Below are positions 22,569-35,100 of a stretch of 38,342 nucleotides of DNA, piece by piece. The position numbers and the translations under genes are program-made. A model generated the notes under the pieces. That model saw only the letters and a list, made by a program, of their open reading frames with translations. It did no database searches and was not told the origin of the DNA. Source of the stretch: Gonium pectorale (lineage: Eukaryota; Chlorophyta; Chlorophyceae; Chlamydomonadales; Volvocaceae); NCBI GenBank assembly GCA_001584585.1, contig LSYV01000008.1, positions 485,338 through 523,679 on the forward strand. Direction: 5' to 3'. The first letter of the stretch is position 1. Each line of letters starts with the position of its first letter.

Positions 22569-23404
22569 GCTACTGGTAGTGCGCGCGCCGAAGGGCGGGC
22601 TGTGTGCGTCCTGCAAGCTGTTCAGAGCAGGAAGCGCGCTATGCAACTTTATGCAGGTGCAGCTGAGGCGAGACCGCAACTATCACGCAGTGCCTTGGGT
22701 GCACGGCGGGTGCAGTGTCCCTCTTGACAACATCTGCAACACAGAATAAGCACTGAAACAACCTCTTCTATACAACAAAATTAAATCCTATCCTAGATGT
22801 GAAAGATGGGCCAACGATCTGGTGGGACCGCCGCCGAGCTGCGCAAGTGCTGCTGTACGCTGTGATAAGACGCGATGCGACGCTATTATTACCCTCGATT
22901 CGCCTCTGCCTTTTCAGAGCGAGAGCTAACCGTTGCGAACTGGACTGCTATCCGCTTACTAGAGGCGGGCGGGCGGAACTGTGACCTCGGAATCTAACCG
23001 GCCCGGTCTCGTTTCAGCAAGCGGTGTAGAATTAAGTCCGTGTGGAGAAACACCCCTATGTCGACGAAAGCTAAGAAGTGCAACAAGGGGGGGGGGCCCA
23101 CGGCAACGAACGTCGCAGGCACGATGTTATGGTTCACTTGGTACACGGATTGGTGCTAGAATGCGAAGCAAAGCGGACGAGTACGGTAGAAAGCAGGTGG
23201 CCCCGCCCGTTCCACCCGTATGTACCAAGGAGGCCAGCTCGCCAGCATGGTTCGATGAACTGGTGGTGTTAGGGCGGGGCTCTGCGATGTCGCCGGCTCT
23301 AAGGTCGGCTCCGCCGACAGACCGCCGTCGACCAGCGGTTACTACAGTAGGCCCGGATCTAAGTAAGTAAAACAGAGAAGGGAAGGCCACCGTGGCATGT
23401 CATT

Positions 23405-23445
23405 TGTTAATACACAACCGAAGGCGCGACGTTTCCAGGAGGGCG
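23405..23445 (-). repeat. Dispersed repeat element, partial copy B
   Basis: The string CCGAAGGCGCGACGTTTCCA with flanking bases recurs at 37863-37883, in the same orientation. It also occurs in shortened form, inverted, at 15570-15590. Only the core is shared here. Confidence 0.6.
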
Positions 23446-25051
23446 CCAAAGACAATGCATGGCGGGCGACGGAGTCGACCAGACGGACCCACCTGCTGCC
23501 TGCAAATTCCCCGCTCCAACCCCGCCGCGTGGCCACTGCTTCATGCTGCGAACACCATAGGTGCATGCTTGAGCGAGTTATTAGCAGCAGGCCCAGCCAG
23601 CCCACCCGGAACACCCCGAAATGCCTGGCGGCTATGTAGCGTAATGTATGACGTTCTAGCTCTCTCTGTCGTTGCAGCGTTCCCTGATTTCCGTTTGCTC
23701 CGCCTAGTAGTTAGCCGGTATAGCCGGTGATCGCACTTTGATGCTCCCTCCCACACCACCACGTCGCCGTGTGAGGTGCATCCTCCGTCCGCGCGCCCTT
23801 CCGTCCCCAGCCACGGCAGCCAGCACCGCCGTGAGCACCGCTGCTCGCCACCCGCCACCACCAGCTTCCCACAGGTCCCTCTGTCGCTGCAGGCTCCCTG
23901 GGCGCCCTTGGCTGCGTGGCTTGTCACCCTGGCTGCTGGACTGGGAGCCGCAGCCGGGTTCTGGTGCCATCTCCATAAAGTCCGAGAGCAGCGACTCGCT
24001 CGGACCGAGCTAATGCACAGCAGCGTACGACGCCGGAGTGCACAGCGCCGCACGTCTGTCGCTCAGCGCCATACGGACTTTACCACCGCTGTAGGCTCCA
24101 GCTCCTGCAGTCATGTCTGATGGCATTCCTATGTCATATGGCCGTTCTTAGTGTGCACTTGCGAGTCGCTTCTTACAAGGTATCATCTCTGCGAACGTGA
24201 ACCTGCAGAGAGGCACCCGCCACACTTATCCATGTGCCGCGCGGGCTGCCCGTCGCCCGACACCAACTGCGACTTCTGCGTTCGGACAGCCCAGGCCGTT
24301 GCGCTTGCGGCACCGTTGCATGACGCCAGCTGACGGGGACGCAAGCCCATGTCGTAGCGCGCGAGCCCGTGAGCGTGCAGAGAGTGTGAGAAACTCGTAA
24401 TGCACTCACGCAGAAGCGCTGTGCACATTCCAGCTCCGTGTGCGCCTAGTCAGGCCTCGAAATCAACACCATCTAATCAAACTACCAGTGATGCAACTTA
24501 TTCCGACTGGAACATGAACCTCTGTCACAAGGGCACTCCGGCTGAGTAAGATTACGCGCAAGGTCGAGCGCAGCCACTGTGAAAAAACAAAGCCGGCACG
24601 CCACCACACGAGTGCAGGACTCCTTGCAGACTGTTGTTGGTGAAGCACTGTCCATTCAACTACGAAGATCCTAAACGTTCGGGGTGATTGCGTGTTCGCG
24701 GGCTTTGTTGCTGTGCATAATCCCGCACACACATGCATCGCAGAGGATTTTGATCATCGCATGCAAGCAACCGACAGCAACAGCACCCGAAACGCCACCG
24801 GTTTTGCGGCTCCCGCCGTCGGCAGCAAACGCCTGCCCACATCGCACCCCATACTTGCTGCTGATTGTAGTCCCCAGGCACTTGCCGCCACCGGCGCCAG
24901 GCCCTTTGGAGCCTGTGCGCTTCCAGCGCGGCGCCTCCACGAATTGACAGTCTTACCGCGAGAAGAACGATAATTATGCAATTCGGTGGTGGTACGATAT
25001 AGCTCATACAACCCTGGCGCTCGCGCTCGACCCTTTCGCAGGCAAGTTTCG

Positions 25052-25140
25052 TGTGTCATTCAGCAGTAGTACTACAGCGCCAGTCAAAGCACCGATAATA
25101 ACACCGACCAAAACCAGGCTTGCGGGGCCCTGCGCGCAAG
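25052..25140 (-). other. Isolated hydrophobic open segment (possible orphan exon)
   Basis: The minus strand reads ASLVLVGVIIGALTGAVV followed by LLLND, a convincing single membrane helix with a small-residue GxxxG-like pattern, just after a possible acceptor (CTTGCGCGCAG). It loosely resembles an early helix of ClC-type anion channels. No donor fits cleanly and no neighbouring exon continues a ClC fold. It may be chance or a relic. Confidence 0.15.
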
Positions 25141-25894
25141 CCGCCCATCCCGAGCGCGCATATGCCTTGGGGCGCTGCCCGCCAGCGTAGCCAAGGCAAG
25201 GCTCATCCTCACGGGCGCGGCATGTATAAATTCCGGGGACGGACCAATCAAATGGCGAGGTACCAACAGGCATTGGGTCACGACGCAAAAGGCACCCGCT
25301 CCGCGCGGTACGTTTCGGGACGGCCGTACAAGGTCAACCCCTCTCCTGGCGGCTGTGGGCCGCCGTCCATCAAGCGCCCTCAAGCGCGACCGGCAGCCGC
25401 CTGTCCGCATGCTCGCTCGTCCGCAGATACGCACGCAACCACGCATGTAGGGTCACATACACATGTTCCCACCACACGCATAACATGTGCCACTGCCCAG
25501 CGAGCTACGAGATCACGCAACGCCCACACCTTCTCACCTCGTCTATCCTGGATAACAAAAGCAGCCGCAGCCCCCGCTGTCAGCTTGCAAGACCTTCCGG
25601 AGGCTTGCAGCTTGTTCTTAGTGACTAACGGCATCCCGACGCCTGCCCTAGCCCCGCCCCAAGGTTTGGCTCAGTAACTGCTGCCCCCTCTGATGGCACA
25701 AAACATTGCCGCAGAGCAGCCCTCTGCAAGGCTACCTGTTGGAACCTCACAAGGAATGCATCAGATCAAAGAAGAGAGAGGACGCCTTGTCCCGTCAGGT
25801 TGAACAGATGCATCGCTGCTTTGGCTGTGGGACCGCCACACTCGCCTTAACACGGTGCGGAGCTGTGTTGAAACCACACGCAGATGTTTAAAGT

Positions 25895-25927
25895 GTGTGT
25901 CGGCAGGACTTCGGTCCTGTCTCACAC
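25895..25927. other. Inverted repeat with TTCG loop
   Basis: GGCAGGAC-TTCG-GTCCTGTC forms an eight-pair stem (one G-T) and is extended by GTGTG/CACAC across a small internal loop. It lies about 180 bases beyond the kinase stop codon. In kinase transcripts (minus strand) the loop would read CGAA. It could be a 3' untranslated structure or a small transposable-element relic. Confidence 0.6.
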
Positions 25928-26101
25928 AAGTAAAAACACAGGAGACCTGCATAGGAAATCTGTACGGAATCGGACATGCGCGCCGTGAGCGAGAAATCCT
26001 TCCCACAAACGGGTGCACGCTACGACTGCAGCTGGTCCCTCCGCGAGCTCGTCAGGCCCTTAGCTGTTTCACCCTCGCAATCCGCAAGCTCGGGCTGGGA
26101 G

Positions 26102-29100
26102 CTAGAGCCCCGGGGCCGTACCAACTGCAACATCGCTAACCAACAGTTTTGCAGAACCAGCCGCACTGAGCGGCGCCTGCGACGAGGGAGCCCCGGCGCC
26201 ATCTCCGGCAGGTCCTAAGACCGCATTCGGCGCCGATGTGGGCCCCGCTGCTGCCGTCTCGGTCCTGCTGCTCTCAGAGCTGTCGCCGCCAGCCATCCCC
26301 AGCCCCTCAGCCGTGGATGGCGCGGCCCCCGGGCTTGCCGCTGCCGTGACCAGGGGCGTATCGGAGGACCCTGGACTGCCCGAACGCGCCGCCACGGTCG
26401 AGTCCCCCGGAGCGGGCATGCCAGCCGGTGAGGCCCCCGCTACCCGGGGTGCCGAGCCAAGAGCCGCCGGCGCGGCGGTCGCAGATCCGCCAGACGCCGC
26501 CGAATGCCCGGGCGACAGCAGCGGGGACGACGGTTCCGCCAGCCGGAGCGGCTTGCCACCAGCGCCGTCGCCCACCCGCACCGCAGCCCGGGCCGCCGGG
26601 CCCGCTTCCCGCGACAGCGGGCTGGAAACCGGCGGGAACGCCTGCCGCTGCTGCAGGCTGCCGCCCCCGTTGCCGCTGCCTGGGTAGGCCGTCCCGGCGG
26701 GGGCAGGCGCCGCGCCCGAGCCCGCAAAGGTGGAGTTCCTCCTCGGGACGCCGTAGTTGGAGCGACCGGCGGCGCCCCCCGGGCCGTTCCCATCGGCAGG
26801 AGTCTCGCTGGCCTGCGCCGGCGCGCCTGACGGCGACGCGAGCGGCGACCCCGCGGCAGCGGCGGCCGCCACGGCCGCAGCCCCCGAGAAAGAGGAGGAG
26901 CTGGAGGATTTGGGTCCGCTGACTCCGCAATGGGATGTAGAGTTCGGCCCGCCGGGATTACCGTTGGCTGCGGCAGCTGCCGACGCCTGTGCGCGTGCAA
27001 GCAACCGCTGCAGCATGCTGACTAGCACTGTGGCCGTGGGTCGACGGCGCGGATCGTCCATCCAACAGGCCGTGGCAAGCATCCTGCAAAACGATTGAGA
27101 GCGTTTGTTTGTTAGCGAGAGATGAGCGAACACAGCTTTATCAAGATAGGGAAGCCCGTCATGCTGCAACTGCCAAACAGCCGTGAGCGCATAACGGAGA
27201 GGGTGGATGGGCACGGCTGGTGGCCCGGTCTGGGGGGTCTTTGAAGGAAACAGGGTTGGACAGGAGAAGACCGGACCCCAGCTGCGTTCGCCCGTCCGAT
27301 CTGGGGGACGCTTAGGGCCGGTCCACACCACAACGCGCTGCAATTTGTATTGCCCATTTTGCGATAGCAAAATTTACACTCCGCCCCACACCACTGATTG
27401 ACTACTACAGCATTACGGCCCGACCGCACGAAGACCTGCTGACTATGATTCCAAACGCACAGGCATGTAGAAGGCACAGCTCAGCCCATGCCAGGCCATG
27501 ACCTCTGACCCCACCTGTACTCTGGCGGCACCAGGGGGTGGAACACCGGACGCAGGCCCCTCCGGACCATCGACTGCAGGGGCGGGCAGACGTCAAATAA
27601 ATGACCGTCAGTGTCGGCGAGTCGGCCGAGTCCCTCATGGGAGTCACTGTACAAGCATACCCCAAGACACAGCGGTGCCGGGTACCGATGCAGAGAGCAA
27701 AAAGTAAATTGAAGTAGGATTGAAGTCCCGGCGCGGGAAGCGGTCCAAGGTTTCGGGCCCCGGCTGGGTCCTCAGCAGCCTCCGCGCACCGGAAGCTTCT
27801 CCTTGGGCACCGTCCCGTCGTACAGCGGCGCGACCATGATCAGCTCCCACATGATGATGCCAAACGCGTAGACGCTGCGATGCGACAGGCAGCCAAGAGG
27901 ACACGGTCAGGCGTGCTGATCATGCTTCTGAAAGGTGACACGGGAGCTGCCACGAAGCGCCCAACAACATGATAAGGCATCCGCCACGACCCAGTACCCG
28001 ACTCACTCGACGGCCGCGTCCAGCAGCCCGCCCCTAACGAACATCTCCTGTGATGAGGCAGGGGGTGCGGGGGAGCGAGGTTGGCAGATGAGCGGCGGCA
28101 ACGACACGCGTGCGAGCACCAAATCGTATAATGACGAGCAGGCTTTGTGATTCCGGTCGGGTCCTATCCCTCCCGGGCATGCCAGCACAAGGCCATAGTG
28201 TCCACATGAATGCTCTGCAGCGTTCAGCACGAGTAGGAGTGCGGCCCGTGGCCGTGTCCCTTCTAGAACCCCCTACTCCAGCCACTCACAGGCGCCATGT
28301 GTGTCAAAGTCCTGCAAAGTGGGACGAAAGGCACGAGAGAGAAAGGACAGAGTTAAGTCCAGGCGAGAAACAAAGAGCTCATTCACGTATCTGATCCGCA
28401 GCGCCCAAGGTCCTACTGCGGGAAGCGCATCCAGTGCGACGCGCCGTCATCGTAACGACACTCGGATGGCAAGGGGGGGGAGACGCGGCCTTGCGCCGTT
28501 GTCCCAAAGAAAACACGACGAACCTCCCCAGGCAGCTCACCCGAGAGGCTGCGGTTGCCGAAAGCCCAGCCGGGCGTCCGAGGTCTCCTCATTCATCACT
28601 CGAACACAACCGAAGTCGCTCAGCTGTGAAGGGAAGGCCGGAAAGGGAGTTCCGGTGCGCCCGTCGTTTAGGACAGGGCTGACGTCCATGTACCGGGGCG
28701 CATCATGAGCACACTTGGGATGGCGCACACCGTATAAAGGTTTGGTTGACAGCATGTGTCGCGCAGTAGCATAGCCCGTGCAGCGCGGCCCTCGGGCCCG
28801 AAGCGCCTCAGATGCCCCACCTTGCACGTCCACCCGCGCGGGTCGCGCATGGAGCTCTTCAGCAGCACGTTGGAGGGCTTGAGATCTGTATTCGGCGCCG
28901 CATTACCACCGGACGGGGGTAAATGCACGGACAGGTTGGGAGAGCACTCCACAACGGAGCCGCCCGGCAAGCTCCCATACCGGAGGGAAGCACATGCAGT
29001 AGAAAGGCAATGAAGATTGTGTTGGACGTGCCGCTGCCGTGGTGAGGCCCCCATTTGGGCCCCGGAACCGCACCCAGCACCCACCGCAGTGCACAAGCCT

Positions 29101-32100
29101 CCTCCCGTGTAGGTGCCGCAGCGCCAGCGCCACCTCCAGCAGACTCGTGTACAGCGGCACGAGCGCGGGGCAGGCGGGGCCGCTACGGGCCGACACGCCG
29201 GGCTGTCGGAAGGCCCCCGCCTCAGCCACCGACTTGAGTGTGCCGGCTGTACGGTGGGAAAGGAGGGAGGGAGGTGCGTACGTCGTTGAGGCCCGGGCTC
29301 ATACGAGCACAGAGTCAGCGTCAGTGCAGGTTAGTAGCGCCTGCAGCGTCGTTGCGCTCGCCGCATTCTCATGGCGTATCTATCTAGTCCTACGTCAGCA
29401 CCGCTACCCTGAACGGACCCGGCGCCCGGCCGCCCTGGGCCCCGGTGCCTGCTGGTGACCCGAACCGCCCCCACCGTCGCAGGCCCCTATCATCGAACCC
29501 AGGCACCCGCCTCCGCCCCAACCCAGGCGCCCGCTTGGTACAGCTACCGGCCGGCCCCACCGTCGCAGTACTCCATGCACATGACGGTGTTGACGGGCCC
29601 GCGCCCGCCCGCGCCGCCACCCGCGCCGCCCTGCTGCTGCAGCGCCTCACTGTCCGCGGGGAGCAGCTTGAGGCGGTTGGACTGGTGCGCGTACTGTACG
29701 ACGACACAGTCCGTGAAGTAGCCGTACATCTGTCGCACATGGCAAGGAAGGGTAGCCGGTGCAGCGGCTCAATCTACTTGCACAACAGGTAAACGGTACA
29801 ACGGTAGATACTTTATGGATATCGCTGGTGGCTATCTGGTGCGTGGCGTTCAGGGCCCCACATACCTGGCATACCGCCTCCCTAGGGCGTCATGAAGCCA
29901 AACACTTACCGACCAGGCGCAAGGGCCCCGCCCCGCACCTCATCCTGTACCGAGCCCGCCGCACCTGTACAATATTGGGGTGGCTGATGGTGCTCGTTAC
30001 CGCCAGCTCCAGGGCATCCCTGAGCAGCGTCCGCTTACGCTCCCGCATCCGGGCCTCGTCCACCATCTGCGAGTCGATCGAACCGCCGCCGGCGGGTCCG
30101 TTGGCAGCCGCGGCGGCCGCTGCCGCCGCGGCAATGGCTGCTGCAGCTGCAGCTTCGCTGCCAGTGCCGTCGTTCGCGGCCGCGGCGGCCGCCGCGCCAG
30201 CGGCGCCGGCCTTGGCCGCGGCCACGGCGGCCGGTGTGGGCGGCGCAGATGGCGTTGCTGGCGTAGCCTCGGCGTCGTCTCGGTGGCTGATGACCTTGAC
30301 GGCTGCCTCGATACCGTGGACCGTCCCGCGGAACACAACACCCTGCGAGGCCGGCCGCCGTGGTGTGGAGGAGCAGAGCTCACGGCCGAGAAAACCCGGG
30401 CCGTCAAGCTCTTCTTATTACGTGCATCCACATCTGGATTGCACTGCATTGTGCGGCACTCACAAACGACCCGTGGGTCGAAATGCGTTCTCGAGGGTCG
30501 CACCTGCCCGCCGCGCCCGATGACCTCCATGAGCTCAACTGCCGCGATGTCGTTGAGCCGCACCTCCTGGCTGCGGGGAGGCCAAACATGCACGGGATGC
30601 GGTGTAAGCCGACAATGCGCCGCCCAGCGGTTACCTAGCCCTCCGTTCGCAACTTCCCCAGCCTGCCCCCTATGCGACACTACGCGGCGCCAAGCGCAGC
30701 CAGCTCGGGAGGAGTTGGCAGCGTAATGAACACGCATTTGCAATGTTCTTGAGCAACGAAGTAGCTTACGGCAGGATTTATCTTTGGAGGGTCTAGGTCG
30801 TTGTTGTTTAGCGAAGGTGCATCGCGGGCGAGCGCCGCGCAGTAAAACCCCCACCGTGACCGCTTCCCTCCATAACGCCACCACCACCACCCCGCTCACT
30901 TGTCTCCGCCGCCGCCCGGCCCCTCCAGCTGCAGCTGCACCGCGCTGAGCGTGGACTGGATGGAGGAGACCATTGCATCGAGCTGCTGCAGCGGCTGCTC
31001 GCCGCCGCTCTCCACCACCAGCACCGGCCCCACGCCGCGGCTGGTGGCGCCTGGTGTGGACTGGAGCGGCCGAGACATCTCGCCGGACAGCATCCCCCCC
31101 GCGGCTGTTGCATGGGGAGGTTGCAGGGAAAGGGGCGCAGGCACGTCAGGCGGTGGGCATGGGCTTGGGGGAAGCGCGCACGTACCGTATACAGCGGCCC
31201 CAGCAAGCGCGCATTACGAGCATTCCCAACTCTGTGACGCGCTTGCAGCGTCGCGTACAATTGGTGGCCCCGGAGTCACCGACGGACAGACCGCGACCCT
31301 GACCTGTGGATTGGCCCCGTGAGTTCATGCTGGACAGCGCAGGGTAGGGTACCAGCTCCCCCGAGAGCTGCTGGGACGGGGAGGAACGAGGGTAGGCAAG
31401 ATTAGCCCCAGGACATGCGTCGCGCGCTGCTTGCCCCGGCCCACATAAAACTCACGGACCACGCCGGAGTCAAGAAGGCATTGGAGGCTTTGGTCACACC
31501 GGTGAGTTTGCGGAGAAGGGTGTGGATTTCAGCGGGCTGGGCGCCTACAGCATTCGTCCCGTTGAGCCGAGAGAGGATGGGCAGGGGAAAGAGGACCGGG
31601 AACAGTAAGCACTGCATCGCCGCGCTACCATCGGCCTCTGGAATGGATGGGGCCCGAGTGGGTGCCCGTCTACCACCGCGCACCTGCTGCTGCAGCACGT
31701 TGCAGCTGCGCGGCCTCAGCAGGGACACGAGGCGGCTGCTGCCAAAGCTGACCCGGCCGCCGCCTCCCGCGTGCGCCAGCGCATCAACCAGGCCGCCCCA
31801 CTCCTCCATGAGGGGCCCAGCCGTCACCTGCCGGCACAGCACCGCCAGCGCAAGCTGCAACCGGGAACGGAGGGGGCGAAAGGAGGTTGAAAAGCATTCT
31901 CACCATAGGAGCTTAGGTACGTTGGGGAAGGGGGCGATAGGGTTGTGCAGGTGGGCAAAGGCCGTTATGCGCTAGTTCGGGCATCGCTTTACGCGCAGGA
32001 GGTTGGCGGCTCGCACGTGCGAGCTCGGGATGCATTTGATGAGCAGTGAGCTCAGCACTTGGTTCCTGGCAGCTGTGTGTGTCGCAAAGGTCGCCCCTCA

Positions 32101-35100
32101 GCCACATCCCCACCGCTCCAGTGCACCTTGGCGCCTCGACCAGCAGCCGCCTCCATCGACCCCATGAGCAACAGCAGGCACGCCCACCGCACCGCACACG
32201 CGCCATGCCGGGAGCCACAGCACGCCCACGCGCGCGCTTCTCCTTATCCCCAACAGCTGGGCTTCGAATGCAAGAGCGTGCTTTTACACAGCCTACAGCA
32301 AAGAGGCCCGCAGGCAGACAGGCAGGCCGGCACTGGGCCAGCAGCCTTTAGCCCGTGTCCCACACCCACCCGCATGAGGTCCCGCGCCTCAATCTGCGCG
32401 CTGAGCAGCACCAGCCTTGCCAGCGGGTCTGGGCTGGTGAGGTACAGCGCAAGGCAGGGAAGCGAGGAGCCCAGTCCCAGAACGGAGGACGCTGAGCCGC
32501 CAGCACCGCCCGAGCCAGCGCCGCCCGAGGCCCAGCCCACGCCCGGGCCAGTACGGCTGGCCCCCGCGCCGGGGGCTTCGTCGGGGCGAACCAGCACCAG
32601 CACCAGGGCCTGTACCGGCATGCGCGCGAGCTTCTGGACCAACACCACGTCGCGGCAGGGGAGCGCCTCGTCCTGCCATGCGGGAGAGCGGGGGGAGGAA
32701 ACGCTGAGTCCGGAAGAGGCGGCATCGAGAGGGGTTTGCAGAAGAGAGCCGAAGGTTGGCCGCGCGAAGGATCGCACCCGCAAAAGGTGCATGACGCGCC
32801 AACCAAGACAGACAAGGCGCTGGCCGCAGGTGCCCTGTTGACAACGTGCAGGGTGCAGCCAAGCGCGCGCCGCATACCACGCAGACCACGCACATCCGAC
32901 AGGCCATGCCACACACCTGGACGTGCTGGTGGCAATTGGGCACCACGCAGCCAGCTGGAGTCAGCAGCCCTGCCAGTGCGGTGCCCGCGCCAGCGCCGCC
33001 GCTGCCGCCTCCCACGCCGGCGTTGCCAGTGCCCGCGCCGCCCGCTATGCCGTTCGCCCGGCCGTTGGCCGACGCAGCTCCGCCGGCAGCCCCGCCGGCA
33101 CGCGCCGTCAGCGCCTGCACCTGTTCCCGCTCGCGTTCCAGCACGTGCTTCACGTCATGCGGCCGGCGGTGAGTATTTAGCGAGCCCGAGGCTGACACGT
33201 GATCGTCCGTTTCCACGCCTGACACCATGGAAGCCATTAACAACGTGTGCGCCAGCGACGCCACGTGCGCGTGAACGCTTTGCGCCCCACCCGCCTCCGC
33301 CTCCCCCGCTGCGGCCGCGCCATTAAACTCCATGCTGAAAGCGTTGCGAAAGGGACCGCTGCCGGCGTGCAGCCCCTGCCGCCCCACCTCCCCCGAGCGC
33401 GCGGCGCGCGAGGCCCCGTTGAGCACGCTGTTGTACGAGCGCGCAGGTGCGCCCCCGGGCCCAGCCCCCGCCGGCGCGCCTAGGTGGGCCTGTGCCTGTG
33501 CCTGGTGGAAGGGATGGTGCTGACCGGCGGCCGCGCCCGCGGCGGCGCCGCTGCCTGCTGCCGCCCCAGGCGCACCGCCGGGGCCTGCCGGTGGTGCCCC
33601 GGGCCGCGCCTGCGCTCCGGGAATCGGCATGGTCCGACCGCCTCCTGACGCCCCTGGCGCGTTCGGCACGGTGGCCATCGCGCCCGAGGCCGGGCGCGGC
33701 CCGCTTCCGGTTCCACCGCCCGAGTTGGAGGGCTGGAGCAGCGGGTGCTGCCGGCTGTCGTTCAGGGCAATGAAGGCGGCAGTGGGGAGGCTGGGGTGCG
33801 CGACGGCCAGGGTGGCGGAGAGGTCGAGCTGGCAGCGCTGCAGCAGCGCCGCGCGGACGCCCGTCATAATGATGTCGAGCAGGCTCTGGCGTGGCGGGGT
33901 TCGACAAAGGACAAGTAATTAGTACTATATATGCCTTATATCCACTGGCAGATCAATCCAAGTCAAGAAAGGACCAGGTTGACAAGCCCGTGGCAAAAAC
34001 ACTTCATGGCAAAATCATGATGCGAAGATGAGAGGCTTCAGGCAACCACGGGTAAGCAAGACGCGCTGGGGTGGCGAGGCGACAATGCTAATTCGAACCG
34101 CGCTTTCAAAGACCCACGCCAACCGAAGCACGCAGCCTCCACGTCCCCGTGCTGCGTGCCGCCCCAGGCTCTGCCCCGCAGCACCCGACCCGCTGGGCAG
34201 CCTGCCCGCCCGGCCGCACCTGCAAGGTGACTGCCTGCAGCATCAGCTGCAGCATCGCCGCCACCTTTTGGCCGTACGCCACGCTGCCCGCGTCGCCAAA
34301 CAATCCCAGCCCAAACACTTGCGCCAACTGCTGAAGCGCGCCCCGCTCCGCCTCTCCGGCCGGTGCCGGCGCCAACCTCGGTCGTGTAGCGGCCCCGACG
34401 GCAGCGCTGGACTGATGCTGCGGCCGGAGGCCCGGTGGCACGGGGCAGTCCGAAGACCAGGCTAGCGTCACGACGCCGAGCGTCTGCTGCCCCACGCGCA
34501 GCGCCAGGCCGCAGAAGCGGCGCAGGGGCGAGGCTGCAGCGCAGCAACCCCAGTCTATGGGCAGCTCCCCGGGCGAGGGGGCGCTGGCGGAGGCCACGGG
34601 CGCGTCGGCGGACATTAGCAGCACGTCACCGCCCTGTCGGGGGTGTGGAGGAGGAGGCGGGGCACACGTTATTGCAGATACGGTGCAACGTGCATAGGTG
34701 ATCACACCACCGCCATCAAGCACAGCGCAAAGCGTAGTCCGCGCTCCCAAGCTCCAAAACGCGGCAAACCGAAAGCGTGTAGTGAAATACAGCCTGCATG
34801 CAGCTCTTGCTTGACAGATTCCAGTCACTTGTTTACTCAAGGGCGGCGAAACCAGGACCGGAACCAGTACCTACCATGCCGTCGCACAGCATCTGTACGC
34901 TGGTGATCGTACTCTGCACGCCGCCCGCCGCCCCAGCCCCAGCGGCAGCGGACCCCGCTGCTGCTGCAGCCATTGCATACCCCTGCATCTGGCACTGCTG
35001 CAGCGACCTTGCCCCCGGTCCGCCGACGGCCAAGATACTGGCAGTTGGTGCGAACAAGTCATCAACTCCTGGGACCAGCAGAGCCACACTGCAGGGAGGG

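Larger units (their letters stand above)
22569..26101. other. Intergenic region between kinase and pherophorin-type genes
   Basis: No gene can be supported. The stretch holds the kinase 3' untranslated region at the right and the pherophorin promoter at the left, with an AT-richer patch at 22740-22800. A partial dispersed repeat is at 23405-23445 and a strong hairpin at 25895-25927. Two open frames encode one hydrophobic helix each: minus 25140-25060 (LVLVGVIIGALTG) and plus about 23890-23970 (PLAAWLVTLAAGLGAAAG). Neither has supporting exons. Confidence 0.45.

Noticed and set aside
221..31190. Frequent GTACGG/CCGTAC motifs as a dispersed element
   Set aside because: A rough expectation for this 6-mer in GC-rich DNA of this length is about 20 sites, similar to what is seen, and the flanks are not conserved.
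31402..31455. Alternative kinase exon reading LLDSGVVREFY
   Set aside because: Its frame needs a phase-2 donor that the preceding exon does not offer. The frame reading AEIHTLLRKLTGV ends at a consensus GTGAGT and fits both neighbours in phase 0.
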